Of a stretch of DNA of 49,440 bases, positions 28,310-37,009 are shown one piece after another. Every line of letters starts with the position of its first letter. The stretch's first letter is position 1. Location of the stretch: the NCBI GenBank assembly GCA_958415525.1, contig CATYZE010000019.1, positions 1 through 49,440 on the forward strand, given 5' to 3'. This DNA is from an uncultured Collinsella sp. (lineage in GTDB: Bacteria; Actinomycetota; Coriobacteriia; Coriobacteriales; Coriobacteriaceae). Position numbers and translations under genes: made by a program. The notes below the pieces were generated by a model. It was not told where the DNA came from, made no database searches, and was given only the letters and a program-made list of their open reading frames with translations.

Positions 28310-29230
28310 TTACATGAAGCCGCAGACGCGACCGATGATGCCGATGGCGAAGAGAGCCAGGATGATGACGATCGGGCTGACCTTCTTCTTGAGGAGCTTG
28401 CAGACCAGCAGGGTCAGGCACACGGCGGCAAGGCCGGGGATGAGCTGATCGAGGTTGGCCTGAAGCGTGGTGACCTTCACCTGATCAAGGGCGTTAGCAC
28501 CGATGGAGTTATACATCGTCAGTGCTTCCTTGACACCCTCAGAACCGGAGGGCAGGTTAGCCCAGTCGATAAAGGCGCCAGCAGACTGCGTGACCTTGGA
28601 GACGACCGGGGTGAAGGAGATGGACACCCAGCGCTCGACCAGGGCGCCGATGATGAACATACCAAGGATGGAAGCACCCTCGGTGACCTTGCCCATCAGA
28701 CCGCCGGAGAGGTCCTTGGCGATGGAGGAGCCGACCTTGTAGCCAAACTCCTGCGTGTACCACAGGAAGGCGTAACGGATGATGTTCCACGCGAAGAAGA
28801 ACAGCAGCGGACCAGCGATGCTGCCGGACAGGGCCAGGGAAGCGCCCAGAGCGCCCAGAATCGGGCGAAGGGTGAACCAGAAGGCGGGGTCGCCGACGCC
28901 GGCGAGCGGGCCCATCATACCGACCTTGACGCCCTGAATGGCGACGTCGTCAATCGGAGCACCGTTGGCGCGCTCCTCCTCGAGAGCGAGGGTAACGCCA
29001 ATGACGGGGGCGGAAACATAAGGGTGGGTGTTATAGAACTCTAGGTGGCGCTTAAGAGCGGCAATCTGGTCATCCTTGCTGGTGTAGAGCTTCTTGATCG
29101 CAGGGATCATTGCGAAGCACCAGCCGCCGTTCTGCATACGCTCGTAGTTCCACGAGCCCTGAAGGAACTGATGACGGAAGCAAACCTTCTTGCGGTCAGC
29201 CTTGGTGAGCTGAATCTTGTTCTCTGCCAT
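28310..29230 (-). CDS. manZ: PTS mannose-family IID component
   Basis: A 306-residue membrane protein of the EII-Man IID family. It starts MAENKIQLTKADRKKVCFRH and shows QGSWNYERMQNGGWCFAMIP, GVKVGMMGPLAGVGDPAFW and the C-terminal hydrophobic segments ending IIGRVCGFM. With IIC it forms the sugar channel that imports and phosphorylates mannose, glucose, fructose or related sugars. I use the ATG at 29230 after GGAGGGGAG; a GTG three codons earlier is possible. It starts 16 bases after manY stops. A hairpin terminator follows. Confidence 0.95.
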   Translation of the reverse strand: MAENKIQLTKADRKKVCFRHQFLQGSWNYERMQNGGWCFAMIPAIKKLYTSKDDQIAALKRHLEFYNTHPYVSAPVIGVTLALEEERANGAPIDDVAIQGVKVGMMGPLAGVGDPAFWFTLRPILGALGASLALSGSIAGPLLFFFAWNIIRYAFLWYTQEFGYKVGSSIAKDLSGGLMGKVTEGASILGMFIIGALVERWVSISFTPVVSKVTQSAGAFIDWANLPSGSEGVKEALTMYNSIGANALDQVKVTTLQANLDQLIPGLAAVCLTLLVCKLLKKKVSPIVIILALFAIGIIGRVCGFM

Positions 29231-29246
29231 ATGTATCACTCCCCTC

Positions 29247-30065
29247 CTACTCGTAATCGTTCAGAATGTCGCCGAGCGGGTCGCCGGAGCCACCGCCCAT
29301 GCCGCCACCCTGCTTGGCCAGATCCTTAAGGCCAAGGTAGATAAGGGCAAGGGAGATGCCGATGAGGCCAAGGGCGATCAGCGTGAGCTGAGGGATGGCA
29401 GCAAGGACAAAGCCGAGGACGAAGAACGGCCAGGTCTCCTTGGTGGCCATCATGTTGATGACCATGGCGTAACCGACGGAAGCGACCATGCCGCCGCCGA
29501 CAGCCATGCCGCCGGACAGCCAGTCAGGCATAGCGTTAAGCGCGTTGGTAACAGCCTCGGCCGGGATGATGCACAGAAGTACTGCCGGGATGGCGATACG
29601 AAGGCCCTGCATGAGGATGGCAGCATACTGCCAGCGCTCGATGCCGGCGAAGTCGCCCTTCTCGGCGCAACCGTCCATGGCGTGAGCGATAGCGGTTGCC
29701 AGGGTACGGCAGATCATGGTCAGGAACAGACCAGCGACCGACAGCGGGACGGCAACGGCGATAGCGGCGGTAACGGCCTTGGCCGAATCAGTGGCGCCAC
29801 CGTTGAGGGCGAGCACCATGATGATCGAAGAAGCGACCGAGGCCAAGGCGGCGTCAGGCGCGACGGCGGCGCCGACGTTAGCCCAGCCAAGGGCCATCAT
29901 CTGGAGCGAACCGCCCAGGAGGATGCCCTCCTGAAGGTGACCGGTTACGAGACCGATAAGCGTGCATGCCACGAGCGGCTGATGGAACTGAAACTCATCC
30001 AGAATGCCTTCCATACCGGCAAGCAACGCGACAATCGCAACAAGCAGAATAGTGATTGCAGACAT
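29247..30065 (-). CDS. manY: PTS mannose-family IIC component
   Basis: A 272-residue integral membrane protein, the EII-Man IIC family. It starts MSAITILLVAIVALLAGMEG and contains QPLVACTLIGLVTGHLQEGILLGG and MMALGWANVGAAVAPDAALA, typical for IIC. Several more membrane helices follow, and a glycine-rich cytoplasmic tail (KQGGGMGGGSGDPLGDIL). The gene lies 18 bases after manX and 16 before manZ, so the three are one transcription unit. Confidence 0.95.
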   Translation of the reverse strand: MSAITILLVAIVALLAGMEGILDEFQFHQPLVACTLIGLVTGHLQEGILLGGSLQMMALGWANVGAAVAPDAALASVASSIIMVLALNGGATDSAKAVTAAIAVAVPLSVAGLFLTMICRTLATAIAHAMDGCAEKGDFAGIERWQYAAILMQGLRIAIPAVLLCIIPAEAVTNALNAMPDWLSGGMAVGGGMVASVGYAMVINMMATKETWPFFVLGFVLAAIPQLTLIALGLIGISLALIYLGLKDLAKQGGGMGGGSGDPLGDILNDYE

Positions 30066-30083
30066 GTATCGGACCCTCCTTTA

Positions 30084-31073
30084 CTATGCTTGAGCGGCCA
30101 GTTCGGCCTTAGCTTTCTTCAACATGGCGTCGAGATCCTCGGAGGAATCCGAAGGAACCTTGCGGACCTCGAACTTGACGCCCTTGGCCTTGAGAGCCTC
30201 AAGAGTCTTAACGTCGTCATCGCCCATAGCGACGGCGTTGGTGACGACGACCTTACCCTTGGAGTGAGCCATGGAACCGATGTTGACTTCCTTGATGTCG
30301 ACGCCGGCCTCGATGGCCCTGAGCAGATCCTGCGGGTTCTCGAAGAGCAGCATGGCCTTGGTGTCACCAAAGCGCGTGTCTTTGACGACCTCGGCCATCT
30401 TCTTGATGGGCACGACGTTGGCATGGACTCCCGGAGGGGCAGCCTGCTCGATCATGGTCTTGCGGAGCTCGTCGTGAGCAACGCCGTCGGAAACCACGAT
30501 GATACGGTTGGGGTTGATCTGCTTGGTCCACGTGGTGGCCACCTGGCCATGGAGCAGACGGGTGTCGATACGGACGTGGGCAATCTTGATGTGCCCATCG
30601 CCGATGACCGTTCCCGGAGGGATGGCGCCTGCAGGAGCAGCGGCGGCCGCAGCCGGCTTCTTCTCCTCGGGCTCCAGAGACTCGGGCTTGACGCGCACGC
30701 CAGCCTTAGCCTCAGTCACGAGATGTTTTGCGATCGCATGTGCAGTGTTCTTTGCGTCAAAGCGCTGCGAATATGCCTCGATGAGCATAGGCAGGTTGAC
30801 ACCGGTGACGATAGCCCAGGAATCGTGGCCCTCGATGAGCCCGCTGATCTGGTTGAACGGCGTGCCGCCCCACAGATCAACGAGGAAGAGCACCTGCTCC
30901 TGGTCCTCGAAGGAAGCGACTGCTTCCTCGACCTTGGCACGGAAGTCGTCGGGGCCCATGCTCGGCTCGAGCGAGACCACGGCTACAGACGGCTGATCGC
31001 CAAAGACCATCGAGCCCGTCTGCTTGATTCCAGCCGCCAAGTCACCATGGCTAGCAAGAACAATACTTACCAT
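30084..31073 (-). CDS. manX: PTS mannose-family IIAB component
   Basis: A 329-residue cytoplasmic fused IIA-IIB protein. The IIA domain has its phosphorylated histidine in VLASHGDLAAGI (His9) and the LVDLWGGTPFN motif. An Ala/Pro-rich linker lies at about 137-155. IIB has VRIDTRLLHGQVATTW, with the second phosphorylated histidine. Phosphate passes from HPr to IIA to IIB to sugar. I use ATG 31073, seven bases after AGGAGG. It is first in the operon, with a long AT-rich upstream region that carries two GTTTAAAC sites; no LevR-type activator or sigma-54 promoter was seen. Confidence 0.95.
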   Translation of the reverse strand: MVSIVLASHGDLAAGIKQTGSMVFGDQPSVAVVSLEPSMGPDDFRAKVEEAVASFEDQEQVLFLVDLWGGTPFNQISGLIEGHDSWAIVTGVNLPMLIEAYSQRFDAKNTAHAIAKHLVTEAKAGVRVKPESLEPEEKKPAAAAAAPAGAIPPGTVIGDGHIKIAHVRIDTRLLHGQVATTWTKQINPNRIIVVSDGVAHDELRKTMIEQAAPPGVHANVVPIKKMAEVVKDTRFGDTKAMLLFENPQDLLRAIEAGVDIKEVNIGSMAHSKGKVVVTNAVAMGDDDVKTLEALKAKGVKFEVRKVPSDSSEDLDAMLKKAKAELAAQA

Positions 31074-31447
31074 CACATAACCTCCTTTTTGTCTACGTAT
31101 TTCCTACACGACATGAACGAAGTATACCTGTTTGGATTGTGGAATTATGGCTGAATCCGCAAAAGGTTGAATTATTTGTTTAAACGTCTAAGTTTGTTAC
31201 AAGTTGATTACGTTGCTATTTTTCGACTCATTTCCCACTAAAGCGTCGCTCATCAAGTCATGTATTTTACAGATACAAGCATGCTGTTCATTGATACCGA
31301 TTTTAAGCAAGTGCGAATGCGCTTGTACTGCCGCTATTTTGTTTAAACAGATATGACTTGACTAATTGTATGACTTATGATCTAGCACAAGTAGTCGTTG
31401 GGGACGTTCTTGATTGACTAGTCATTTAAGAACGCCCAACGACCAAG
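31074..31447. promoter_or_regulatory. AT-rich control region upstream of manXYZ
   Basis: No gene is visible in these 374 bases, which are much AT-richer than the genes. The palindrome GTTTAAAC occurs at 31178-31185 and again at 31341-31348, both times preceded by TT; these may be operator sites. No -24/-12 sigma-54 promoter was found. The far end holds the hairpin described at 31394-31443. Confidence 0.5.
31394..31443. repeat. GGGGACGTTCTT hairpin directly after hypA
   Basis: GTCGTTGGGG-ACGTTCTT pairs with AAGAACG-CCCAACGAC around GATTGACTAGTCATTT. The loop contains ACTAGT, and the sequence is a relative of the copies at 27737-27783 and 48011-48045. It ends four bases from the hypA stop codon. 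Confidence 0.8.
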
Positions 31448-31876
31448 TTAGGCGATGTGGAGGGGGTTGGCGGCGTCGACGGCATCGGGGGCGTCAGAAG
31501 GGCCGTCGGGGGCAGCGTCTGCCGGGTCCTCGTCGGGAGTCTCGATCTGCTTGATCATGACTTCCTGGCCCTGTAGCAGATAGGTCTCGCCACTGCCGCA
31601 ATGGGGACAGGTCTTGCCGTGCTCGACTGTACCGTAGTCGCGGCCGCACGCCTCGCAGTGCGTCACGGCCTCGACAGACTCTACGATAAGCTCCGCACCC
31701 TCGGTGATGGGCTTTTTATCTGCCGCCCAACGCCAAGCATCGAGCAGCAGATCGGGAACGACGCCCGAGACCTCGCCCAGCAGCAACGTCACGCTCGAGA
31801 CGCGACCCACGCCATTGGCGCGCGCCACATTCTCAACATCGCGAATGATGTGATACACAATCCCTAATTCATGCAC
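31448..31876 (-). CDS. hypA: Hydrogenase nickel-insertion protein HypA
   Basis: A 142-residue protein. It begins MHELGIVYHIIRDVENVA with the nickel-binding His2. Cys74, Cys77, Cys90 and Cys93 form the zinc site (CEACGRDYGTVEHGKTCPHCG). HypA hands nickel to the NiFe-hydrogenase precursor together with HypB. The usual length is about 115; here an acidic Asp/Ala/Pro-rich tail (about 115-142) is added. A perfect CCGCCGTTC/GAACGGCGG hairpin lies just upstream, reaching the GGAGG ribosome-binding site. No hydrogenase or other hyp gene is in this window. A GGGGAC-type hairpin follows the stop. Confidence 0.93.
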   Translation of the reverse strand: MHELGIVYHIIRDVENVARANGVGRVSSVTLLLGEVSGVVPDLLLDAWRWAADKKPITEGAELIVESVEAVTHCEACGRDYGTVEHGKTCPHCGSGETYLLQGQEVMIKQIETPDEDPADAAPDGPSDAPDAVDAANPLHIA

Positions 31877-31884
31877 TATTTCCT

Positions 31885-31906
31885 CCGCCGTTCTACCGAA
31901 CGGCGG
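31885..31906 (-). promoter_or_regulatory. Hairpin next to the hypA ribosome-binding site
   Basis: CCGCCGTTC (31885-31893) pairs perfectly with GAACGGCGG (31898-31906), loop TACC. On the minus strand the last stem bases run straight into GGAGGAAA, the hypA Shine-Dalgarno site. It could mask that site or end the upstream oxidoreductase transcript, but no T-tract follows. Confidence 0.5.
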
Positions 31907-32067
31907 TCGGCTTGACGCTGCGCGAGCCCCAGACGGACGATCTGCCTTTCAATCGTCGGGCATGGGCAAAAGCCCTATGCCCTCCTCTTTCAAGGCACCT
32001 CGCCACGCCTGGGACTCGCTCGCTGTCCAACTGCCCTCTGCGCCGTTCGCTTGCTCGTTGCGTTCTT

Positions 32068-34845
32068 TTATTTCTTCCCGAACTTGATTTTGATGGCACG
32101 CTTGAGGGCGTACTTGCCCAGGCTGGGGAGCTTTTGCTCGTATTTGACCATCGTGGAGCACTCGGGGCGGTCGCGATCCAGATGAATGGCGTCGAAGGCG
32201 CACTTGGTCGTGCACAGGCCGCAGCCGATGCACTTGTTGGGGTCGACGATCGAGGCGCCGCAGCCCAGGCAGCGGGCGGTCTCGGTGCGCACCTGCTCTT
32301 CGGTAAAGGTCTCGACATACTCGCTAAACGGCGCAGCCTTCTCGCGCTCGCGGTCCACACGCGCAACCTCGCGGCTCGCGTTGTCATAGCTCTCAATCAC
32401 GACATCGTCGCGGTCGAGCGCAGTGTAGCGGCGCTGATTGCGGCCGATGGTGAGCGTAGAGCCCGGCTGCACAAAGCGATGGATGGACACGGCGGCCTCG
32501 TGGCCGGCGGCGATGGCATCGATGGCAAAGCTCGGGCCGGTATAGACGTCGCCGCCCACAAAGATGTCGGGCTCGGCGGTCTGATAGGTCTGGGGATCGG
32601 CGAGGGCACCCTGGCCGCGGCCAAGCTCAACCTTGGAGCCAGCCAGCAGGTCGCCCCACACAATGGACTGACCGATCGACATGACCACGCGGTCGGCATC
32701 CACGCGACGCAGGTCGTTCTCGTCGTACTCGGGCGCAAAACGGCCCTCGTCGTCCGTGACGCGCGTGCAGCGCTTAAAGGTAATGCCGCACACGCGACCG
32801 GCCTCGTCCAGATGGACCTCCTTGGGGCCCCAGCCGCAACTGATGTGCGCGCCGTCCTCGACGGCCTCGCGACGCTCTTCTTCGCTGGCGGGCATCTGGG
32901 CCTCGCTCTCCAGGCAGAACATTTCAACGTGCTCGGAGCCCAGACGACAGGCGTTGCGAGCGACATCGATGGCCACGTTGCCGCCGCCCACCACAATGGT
33001 GCGACCGGGCAGCGCGTCGATCTTGCCGCTGTTGACCTCGCGCAAGAAGTCGACGGCCACGGTCACGTCCTCGGCATCCTCGCCCGGAATACCGGCAAGG
33101 CGGCCGCCCTGGCAGCCGATAGCCACGTAGAAGGCCTTAAAGCCCTGTTCGCGCAGCTCGTCGAGCGTCACATCGCGACCGACCTCCACGCCATAGCGGA
33201 ACTCGGCGCCCATCAGGCGGATGACCTCAACCTCGGCCTCGATAACATCCTTCTGCAGCTTAAAGCTGGGGATACCGTAGGTGAGCATGCCGCCCGGGCG
33301 CTCGTTCTTCTCGAACACGACGGGTTTGTAGCCCTTCTCGGCCAGGTAGAAGGCGCAGGACAGACCGGCCGGGCCGGCGCCGATGATGGCGATCTTCTGC
33401 TCAAAGCCGCCGGCGCGCGTCGGCGTCACCACGGGCGGGACATAGCGCGTCGCAGCGTCCAGGTCACGCTGGGCGATAAACTTCTTGACTTCATCGATGG
33501 CCACGGCCTCGTCCACGCGACCACGGGTGCAGGCATCCTCACAGCGACGGTTGCATACGCGACCGCAGATAGCGGGCAGCGGGTTCTCGCGCTTGATGAG
33601 CGCCAGGGCCTCGTCATAGCGACCCAGAGCCGCGAGCTTCAAATAGCCCTGAACGGCGACATGCGCAGGGCAGGCCGTCTTGCAGGGAGCGGTGCCGGAC
33701 TCGTGCGTCTCGATGCGGTTGTCGTTGCGGTAGTTGGGCGACCACTTGGTGTGGTCCCACTTGGTAGCATCGGGCAGCTCCTGGCGCGGATACTCGGGCA
33801 CGCGCCCGCCGGCCTTTTTGCTGCAGAGCTTCTGACCCAGCTTGGCGGCGCCAGCCGGGCACACCTCAACGCAGCGACCGCAGGCCACGCACTTGTCCTT
33901 CTCGACCTTGGCGACGTAGGCCGAGCGCGACAGGTTGGGCGTGTTGAACAGCTGCGAGGTGCGCAGGGCGTAGCACACGTTGACGTTGCAGTTGCAGATG
34001 GCGAAGATCTTGTTCTCGCCGTCGATGTTGGTGATCTGGTGCACAAAGCCGTTGTCCTCGGCCTGACGCAGGATGTCGTAGACCTCGTCACGCGTCACAT
34101 AATGGCCGCGGTCGGTCTCGACCACGTAGTCGGCCATATCGCCCACGGCGATGCACCAATCGGCCGGGTCATCGGCGCAGCCCTCGCCCATCACGCGACG
34201 GCTCGCGCGGCAGCTGCAGGTGCTAGCGGCATACTTACCCTCGTATTTGTCGAGCCAATGCTCGATATGCTCGATCGGCACCGAGGTGCTTGCGGCGTCG
34301 ATGGCCTTCTCGACCGGAATGACGTGCATGCCGATACCGGCGCCTCCGGGCGGCACCATCGGCGTAGCCTTGGACAGCGGCCCCTTGGACGCCTGCTCAA
34401 AGAACTTGGCATAGACCGGATGCTCCTCGAGCTGGCTCACGCGCATGTTGAGGAACTCGGCGGAACCCGGTACCAGCATGGGCAGCACCCACTGCTTGGC
34501 GCGCTCGGGGTTTTCCCAGTTGTACTCGAGCAGACCCGTGTAGCTCATGTCGTCGAGCATCTTCTCGATATCTGCCCCGGGCATGCCGGTGAGCTTGACC
34601 ATCTCGGGCAGCGTATAGGGACGGCGCATCTTCATCTTGCAGAGCACTTCGGCCTGCTCGTCGGTTGCGGCCTCGGCAAACGACCAGTACTCGTAGCCCA
34701 GCAGCTCGTCGCGATGCAGCAGGCGGTTGGTGCAGTGCTCGCACAGTTTGACGATGGCCTCGCGCGGATGCTCCGGCAGCGGCGGCACAAACTCCGCGCC
34801 GATATCGGGCTCGGTGTAACTAATCCCCGGTCCATTGAGAATCAT
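32068..34845 (-). CDS. Large Fe-S/FAD NAD(P)H oxidoreductase (GltD-like, multi-cluster)
   Basis: A 925-residue cytoplasmic protein. The N-terminal 300 residues hold a helix-turn-helix-like stretch (YTLPEMVKLTGMP) and cysteine motifs CSCRASRR and CNCNVNVC. A ferredoxin motif CVACGRCVEVCP is near 318. Next comes a GltD-type region: CPAHVAVQGYL, CGRVCNRRCEDAC, the FAD site IGAGPAGLSCAFYL near 487, RPGGMLTYGIPSFKL, and the NAD(P) site VVGGGNVAIDVARN near 615. The C-terminus has CLGCG...CIGCGLCTTKCAF for two more clusters. It should move electrons between NAD(P)H, FAD and Fe-S partners; the physiological substrate is unknown. ATG 34845 follows GAAGGGA; the frame upstream to 35178 crosses the operators. 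Divergent to the TetR gene. Confidence 0.9.
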   Translation of the reverse strand: MILNGPGISYTEPDIGAEFVPPLPEHPREAIVKLCEHCTNRLLHRDELLGYEYWSFAEAATDEQAEVLCKMKMRRPYTLPEMVKLTGMPGADIEKMLDDMSYTGLLEYNWENPERAKQWVLPMLVPGSAEFLNMRVSQLEEHPVYAKFFEQASKGPLSKATPMVPPGGAGIGMHVIPVEKAIDAASTSVPIEHIEHWLDKYEGKYAASTCSCRASRRVMGEGCADDPADWCIAVGDMADYVVETDRGHYVTRDEVYDILRQAEDNGFVHQITNIDGENKIFAICNCNVNVCYALRTSQLFNTPNLSRSAYVAKVEKDKCVACGRCVEVCPAGAAKLGQKLCSKKAGGRVPEYPRQELPDATKWDHTKWSPNYRNDNRIETHESGTAPCKTACPAHVAVQGYLKLAALGRYDEALALIKRENPLPAICGRVCNRRCEDACTRGRVDEAVAIDEVKKFIAQRDLDAATRYVPPVVTPTRAGGFEQKIAIIGAGPAGLSCAFYLAEKGYKPVVFEKNERPGGMLTYGIPSFKLQKDVIEAEVEVIRLMGAEFRYGVEVGRDVTLDELREQGFKAFYVAIGCQGGRLAGIPGEDAEDVTVAVDFLREVNSGKIDALPGRTIVVGGGNVAIDVARNACRLGSEHVEMFCLESEAQMPASEEERREAVEDGAHISCGWGPKEVHLDEAGRVCGITFKRCTRVTDDEGRFAPEYDENDLRRVDADRVVMSIGQSIVWGDLLAGSKVELGRGQGALADPQTYQTAEPDIFVGGDVYTGPSFAIDAIAAGHEAAVSIHRFVQPGSTLTIGRNQRRYTALDRDDVVIESYDNASREVARVDREREKAAPFSEYVETFTEEQVRTETARCLGCGASIVDPNKCIGCGLCTTKCAFDAIHLDRDRPECSTMVKYEQKLPSLGKYALKRAIKIKFGKK

Positions 34846-34938
34846 GGTTGTCCCTTCTCTTGCCGCAGCCCGACGAGGCCGCAGCGCCCCTCTTTTTTTG
34901 CAGGCCGGGCATGCCCCCATGCCGTTCACCCGCCATTG

Positions 34939-34976
34939 TTGACATTGTGTCAAAAATAGTATTGACGAACCGTCAA
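34939..34976. promoter_or_regulatory. Two palindromic operators, TTGAC-N5-GTCAA
   Basis: TTGACATTGTGTCAA (34939-34953) and TTGACGAACCGTCAA (34962-34976) are perfect palindromic sites of the same form, 23 bp apart, in the divergent gap between the oxidoreductase and the TetR regulator. A half-site-like GAACGGTCA follows near 34998. They are the likely binding sites of that regulator, controlling both directions. Confidence 0.75.
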
Positions 34977-35034
34977 CAATATTCAAGACTGTTAGGCGAA
35001 CGGTCAGGCAAAAGAGGATGAAAGGCGGCAAAAC

Positions 35035-35697
35035 ATGGGCGACACGTACGCAGATATCCCTGTGGCCGACGCCACTCTTGCGTCCGATAGCGCGGCAAAG
35101 CGCCTGACGGGAGACGAACGCCGTCGCGAGATCCTCGATGCCGTGCGCACCGTAAGCTCCGAGCTGGGCGTGTCGCATCTATCCGTCTCGGCCGTAACCA
35201 AGCGAGCCGGCTGCACGCGCTCGCTGTTCTACCACTACTTTGCCGATATGGACGCCGCCGTCACCGCCGTTATGGACGAGGCGATCGACGGCTTTATCTC
35301 CGAGCTCGAGCAGTGGAACGCCAGCCGCACCGTCGGCGATATCGAAGGCGCGCTCGACAGCGTCGCCCCGCTCTTTAAGCGCCTGGTCGCCAGCGGCCAC
35401 GAACTGCCGCACACGCTGACCAGTAACAGCGGCGCGCTCTACGGCGGCTTTCTGCACAACGTGGTTCAGCGCGTGGCGCAGTACATCTGCGACACCACCG
35501 TGGTGGACTTTGTCGCCCATCACGACCTGCGCATCGACCATGTCTACGAAACGTTCTACACCCTCATCATGGGACTGTTGATGTATATCCGCACGCACCC
35601 CGATGTGCCCGACGAGACGGTCAAGGAAATCATCGCCTCGACGCTCCACATCGAGGGCTACACCGCCAAGTATCCCGAGCGCAGGCCCGGGAACTGA
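35035..35697 (+). CDS. TetR-family transcriptional regulator
   Basis: A 220-residue protein. The DNA-binding part (about 28-75) shows RRREILDAVRTVSSELGVSH, then VSAVTKRAGCTRSLFYHYF, the classic TetR helix-turn-helix ending. The ligand-binding part is not specific. It lies divergent from the Fe-S/FAD oxidoreductase and 63 bases before a membrane protein gene, and two palindromic operators are in the gap. It likely represses itself and both neighbours until an unknown ligand binds. Confidence 0.92.
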   Translation: MGDTYADIPVADATLASDSAAKRLTGDERRREILDAVRTVSSELGVSHLSVSAVTKRAGCTRSLFYHYFADMDAAVTAVMDEAIDGFISELEQWNASRTVGDIEGALDSVAPLFKRLVASGHELPHTLTSNSGALYGGFLHNVVQRVAQYICDTTVVDFVAHHDLRIDHVYETFYTLIMGLLMYIRTHPDVPDETVKEIIASTLHIEGYTAKYPERRPGN

Positions 35698-35760
35698 CGA
35701 CATTTGGCCAAACTGCCCGCGATCGGAAGAGGGGCCGCGGGCGTGTGAAAGGAGAGCAGC

Positions 35761-36768
35761 ATGCTGTTCGATGTTTGGGGTAGCGATACCCTTATCCACT
35801 GGGCCGGCTGGGCCATGGTCTTTGTTGGCCTGATCGTGCTCAACGAGGTCGGCCGCCGCACCAAGCTCGGCGCCGCCATTATCTTTGGCGTGGCTCCGCT
35901 TGCCATGACCATCTACTGCATCGCCATCGCCGTCGGCGTTTCGCAGGGCGCCGAGTGGGCGCTCACCAACCCCACCCATGTGTACCAGAACAGCTGGTTC
36001 CACTACGCCAAGGTGTACGCGGCGCTGGCCGGCTGCTGGGGCTTTATCGCCATTAAGTACCAATGGGGCAAAATCGGCAAGGCGCACTGGTTCCGCGCAT
36101 GGCCGTTTGTGATCGTCGCCATCAACATCATGATCGCCGTCGTATCCGACTTTGAGAGCGCCTATCACTTCTTTGTCCTGGGCGAGTCCACCTGGGTCAC
36201 TTCCGAGGGCGCCACGCAGCTCGCCGGCTGGAACAACGTATTCAACGGCATCGCCGGCATCATCAACATCTTCTGCATGACCGGTTGGTGGAGCGTCTAC
36301 GCCTCCGAGGACAAGACCGACATGCTGTGGCCCGACATGACCTGGGTCTACATCATCGCCTACGATATCTGGAACTTCTGCTACACCTACAACTGCCTGC
36401 CCACCCACTCCTGGTTCTGCGGCTTTGCGCTGCTGCTGGCGCCGACCGTTGCCGCCTTTATCTGGAACAAGGGCGGCTGGATCCAGAACCGCGCCTTTAC
36501 GCTGGCCATTTGGTGCATGTTTGCCCAGGTGTTCCCTTTCTTCCAGGAGGAGTCCATCTTTGTAACCCACTCCACGCTCGACGCAGGCGCCGCCACCGCG
36601 GTCTCCATCGCCGCATTGGTCGCCAACATCGCCGCGATCATCTACATCGTCTACCGCGCCAAGAAGCTCGGCCGCAATCCCTACAAGCAGGATGTCTTTG
36701 AGGGCACCAGCGATTGGGAGAAGGCCACCGCTCGCCGCGCCAAGGTGGATTACGCTCACGCCGAGTAA
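35761..36768 (+). CDS. DUF5692 family polytopic membrane protein
   Basis: A 335-residue protein with about eight or nine membrane segments, very rich in Trp, Phe and Tyr (ESTWVTSEGATQLAGWNNVF, WVYIIAYDIWNFCYTYNCLP). From memory it fits DUF5692, a family of gut actinobacteria and relatives with no known role; I am moderately sure of that name. The start follows AAAGGAGAGC. It comes 63 bases after the TetR gene, probably in one transcript, and a strong terminator follows. A link in function with the divergent oxidoreductase, for example transport of its substrate, is inferred from the shared regulator region. Confidence 0.75.
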   Translation: MLFDVWGSDTLIHWAGWAMVFVGLIVLNEVGRRTKLGAAIIFGVAPLAMTIYCIAIAVGVSQGAEWALTNPTHVYQNSWFHYAKVYAALAGCWGFIAIKYQWGKIGKAHWFRAWPFVIVAINIMIAVVSDFESAYHFFVLGESTWVTSEGATQLAGWNNVFNGIAGIINIFCMTGWWSVYASEDKTDMLWPDMTWVYIIAYDIWNFCYTYNCLPTHSWFCGFALLLAPTVAAFIWNKGGWIQNRAFTLAIWCMFAQVFPFFQEESIFVTHSTLDAGAATAVSIAALVANIAAIIYIVYRAKKLGRNPYKQDVFEGTSDWEKATARRAKVDYAHAE

Positions 36769-36838
36769 CATGCCCAGCGCGAACGCCGCTTGAATGTGAA
36801 GCCGCCTGGCCGACTCCGCGCAATGCAACGTATTGCAT

Positions 36839-36873
36839 GCCCCCGGAAAGCGATTTGTCCGCTTTCCGGGGGC
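36839..36873 (+). terminator. Intrinsic terminator after the DUF5692 gene
   Basis: GCCCCCGGAAAGCG (36839-36852) pairs perfectly with CGCTTTCCGGGGGC (36860-36873), followed by TTTTTGTTGTT. Confidence 0.92.
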
Positions 36874-37009
36874 TTTTTGTTGTTGCGCGCATCCACGCAC
36901 ACATTCAAAACCTCTCGCACAGATAAAATCAGATTTCCGATCGCCTGACAGCTCTATATGACCCTGTTTTTGGGTACATTGTTGTCCCGATATTGAGCTT
37001 GGGGGATGT

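Noticed and set aside
31074..31447. Sigma-54 promoter for manXYZ
   Set aside because: No TGGCAC-N5-TTGC-like pair was found on the minus strand.
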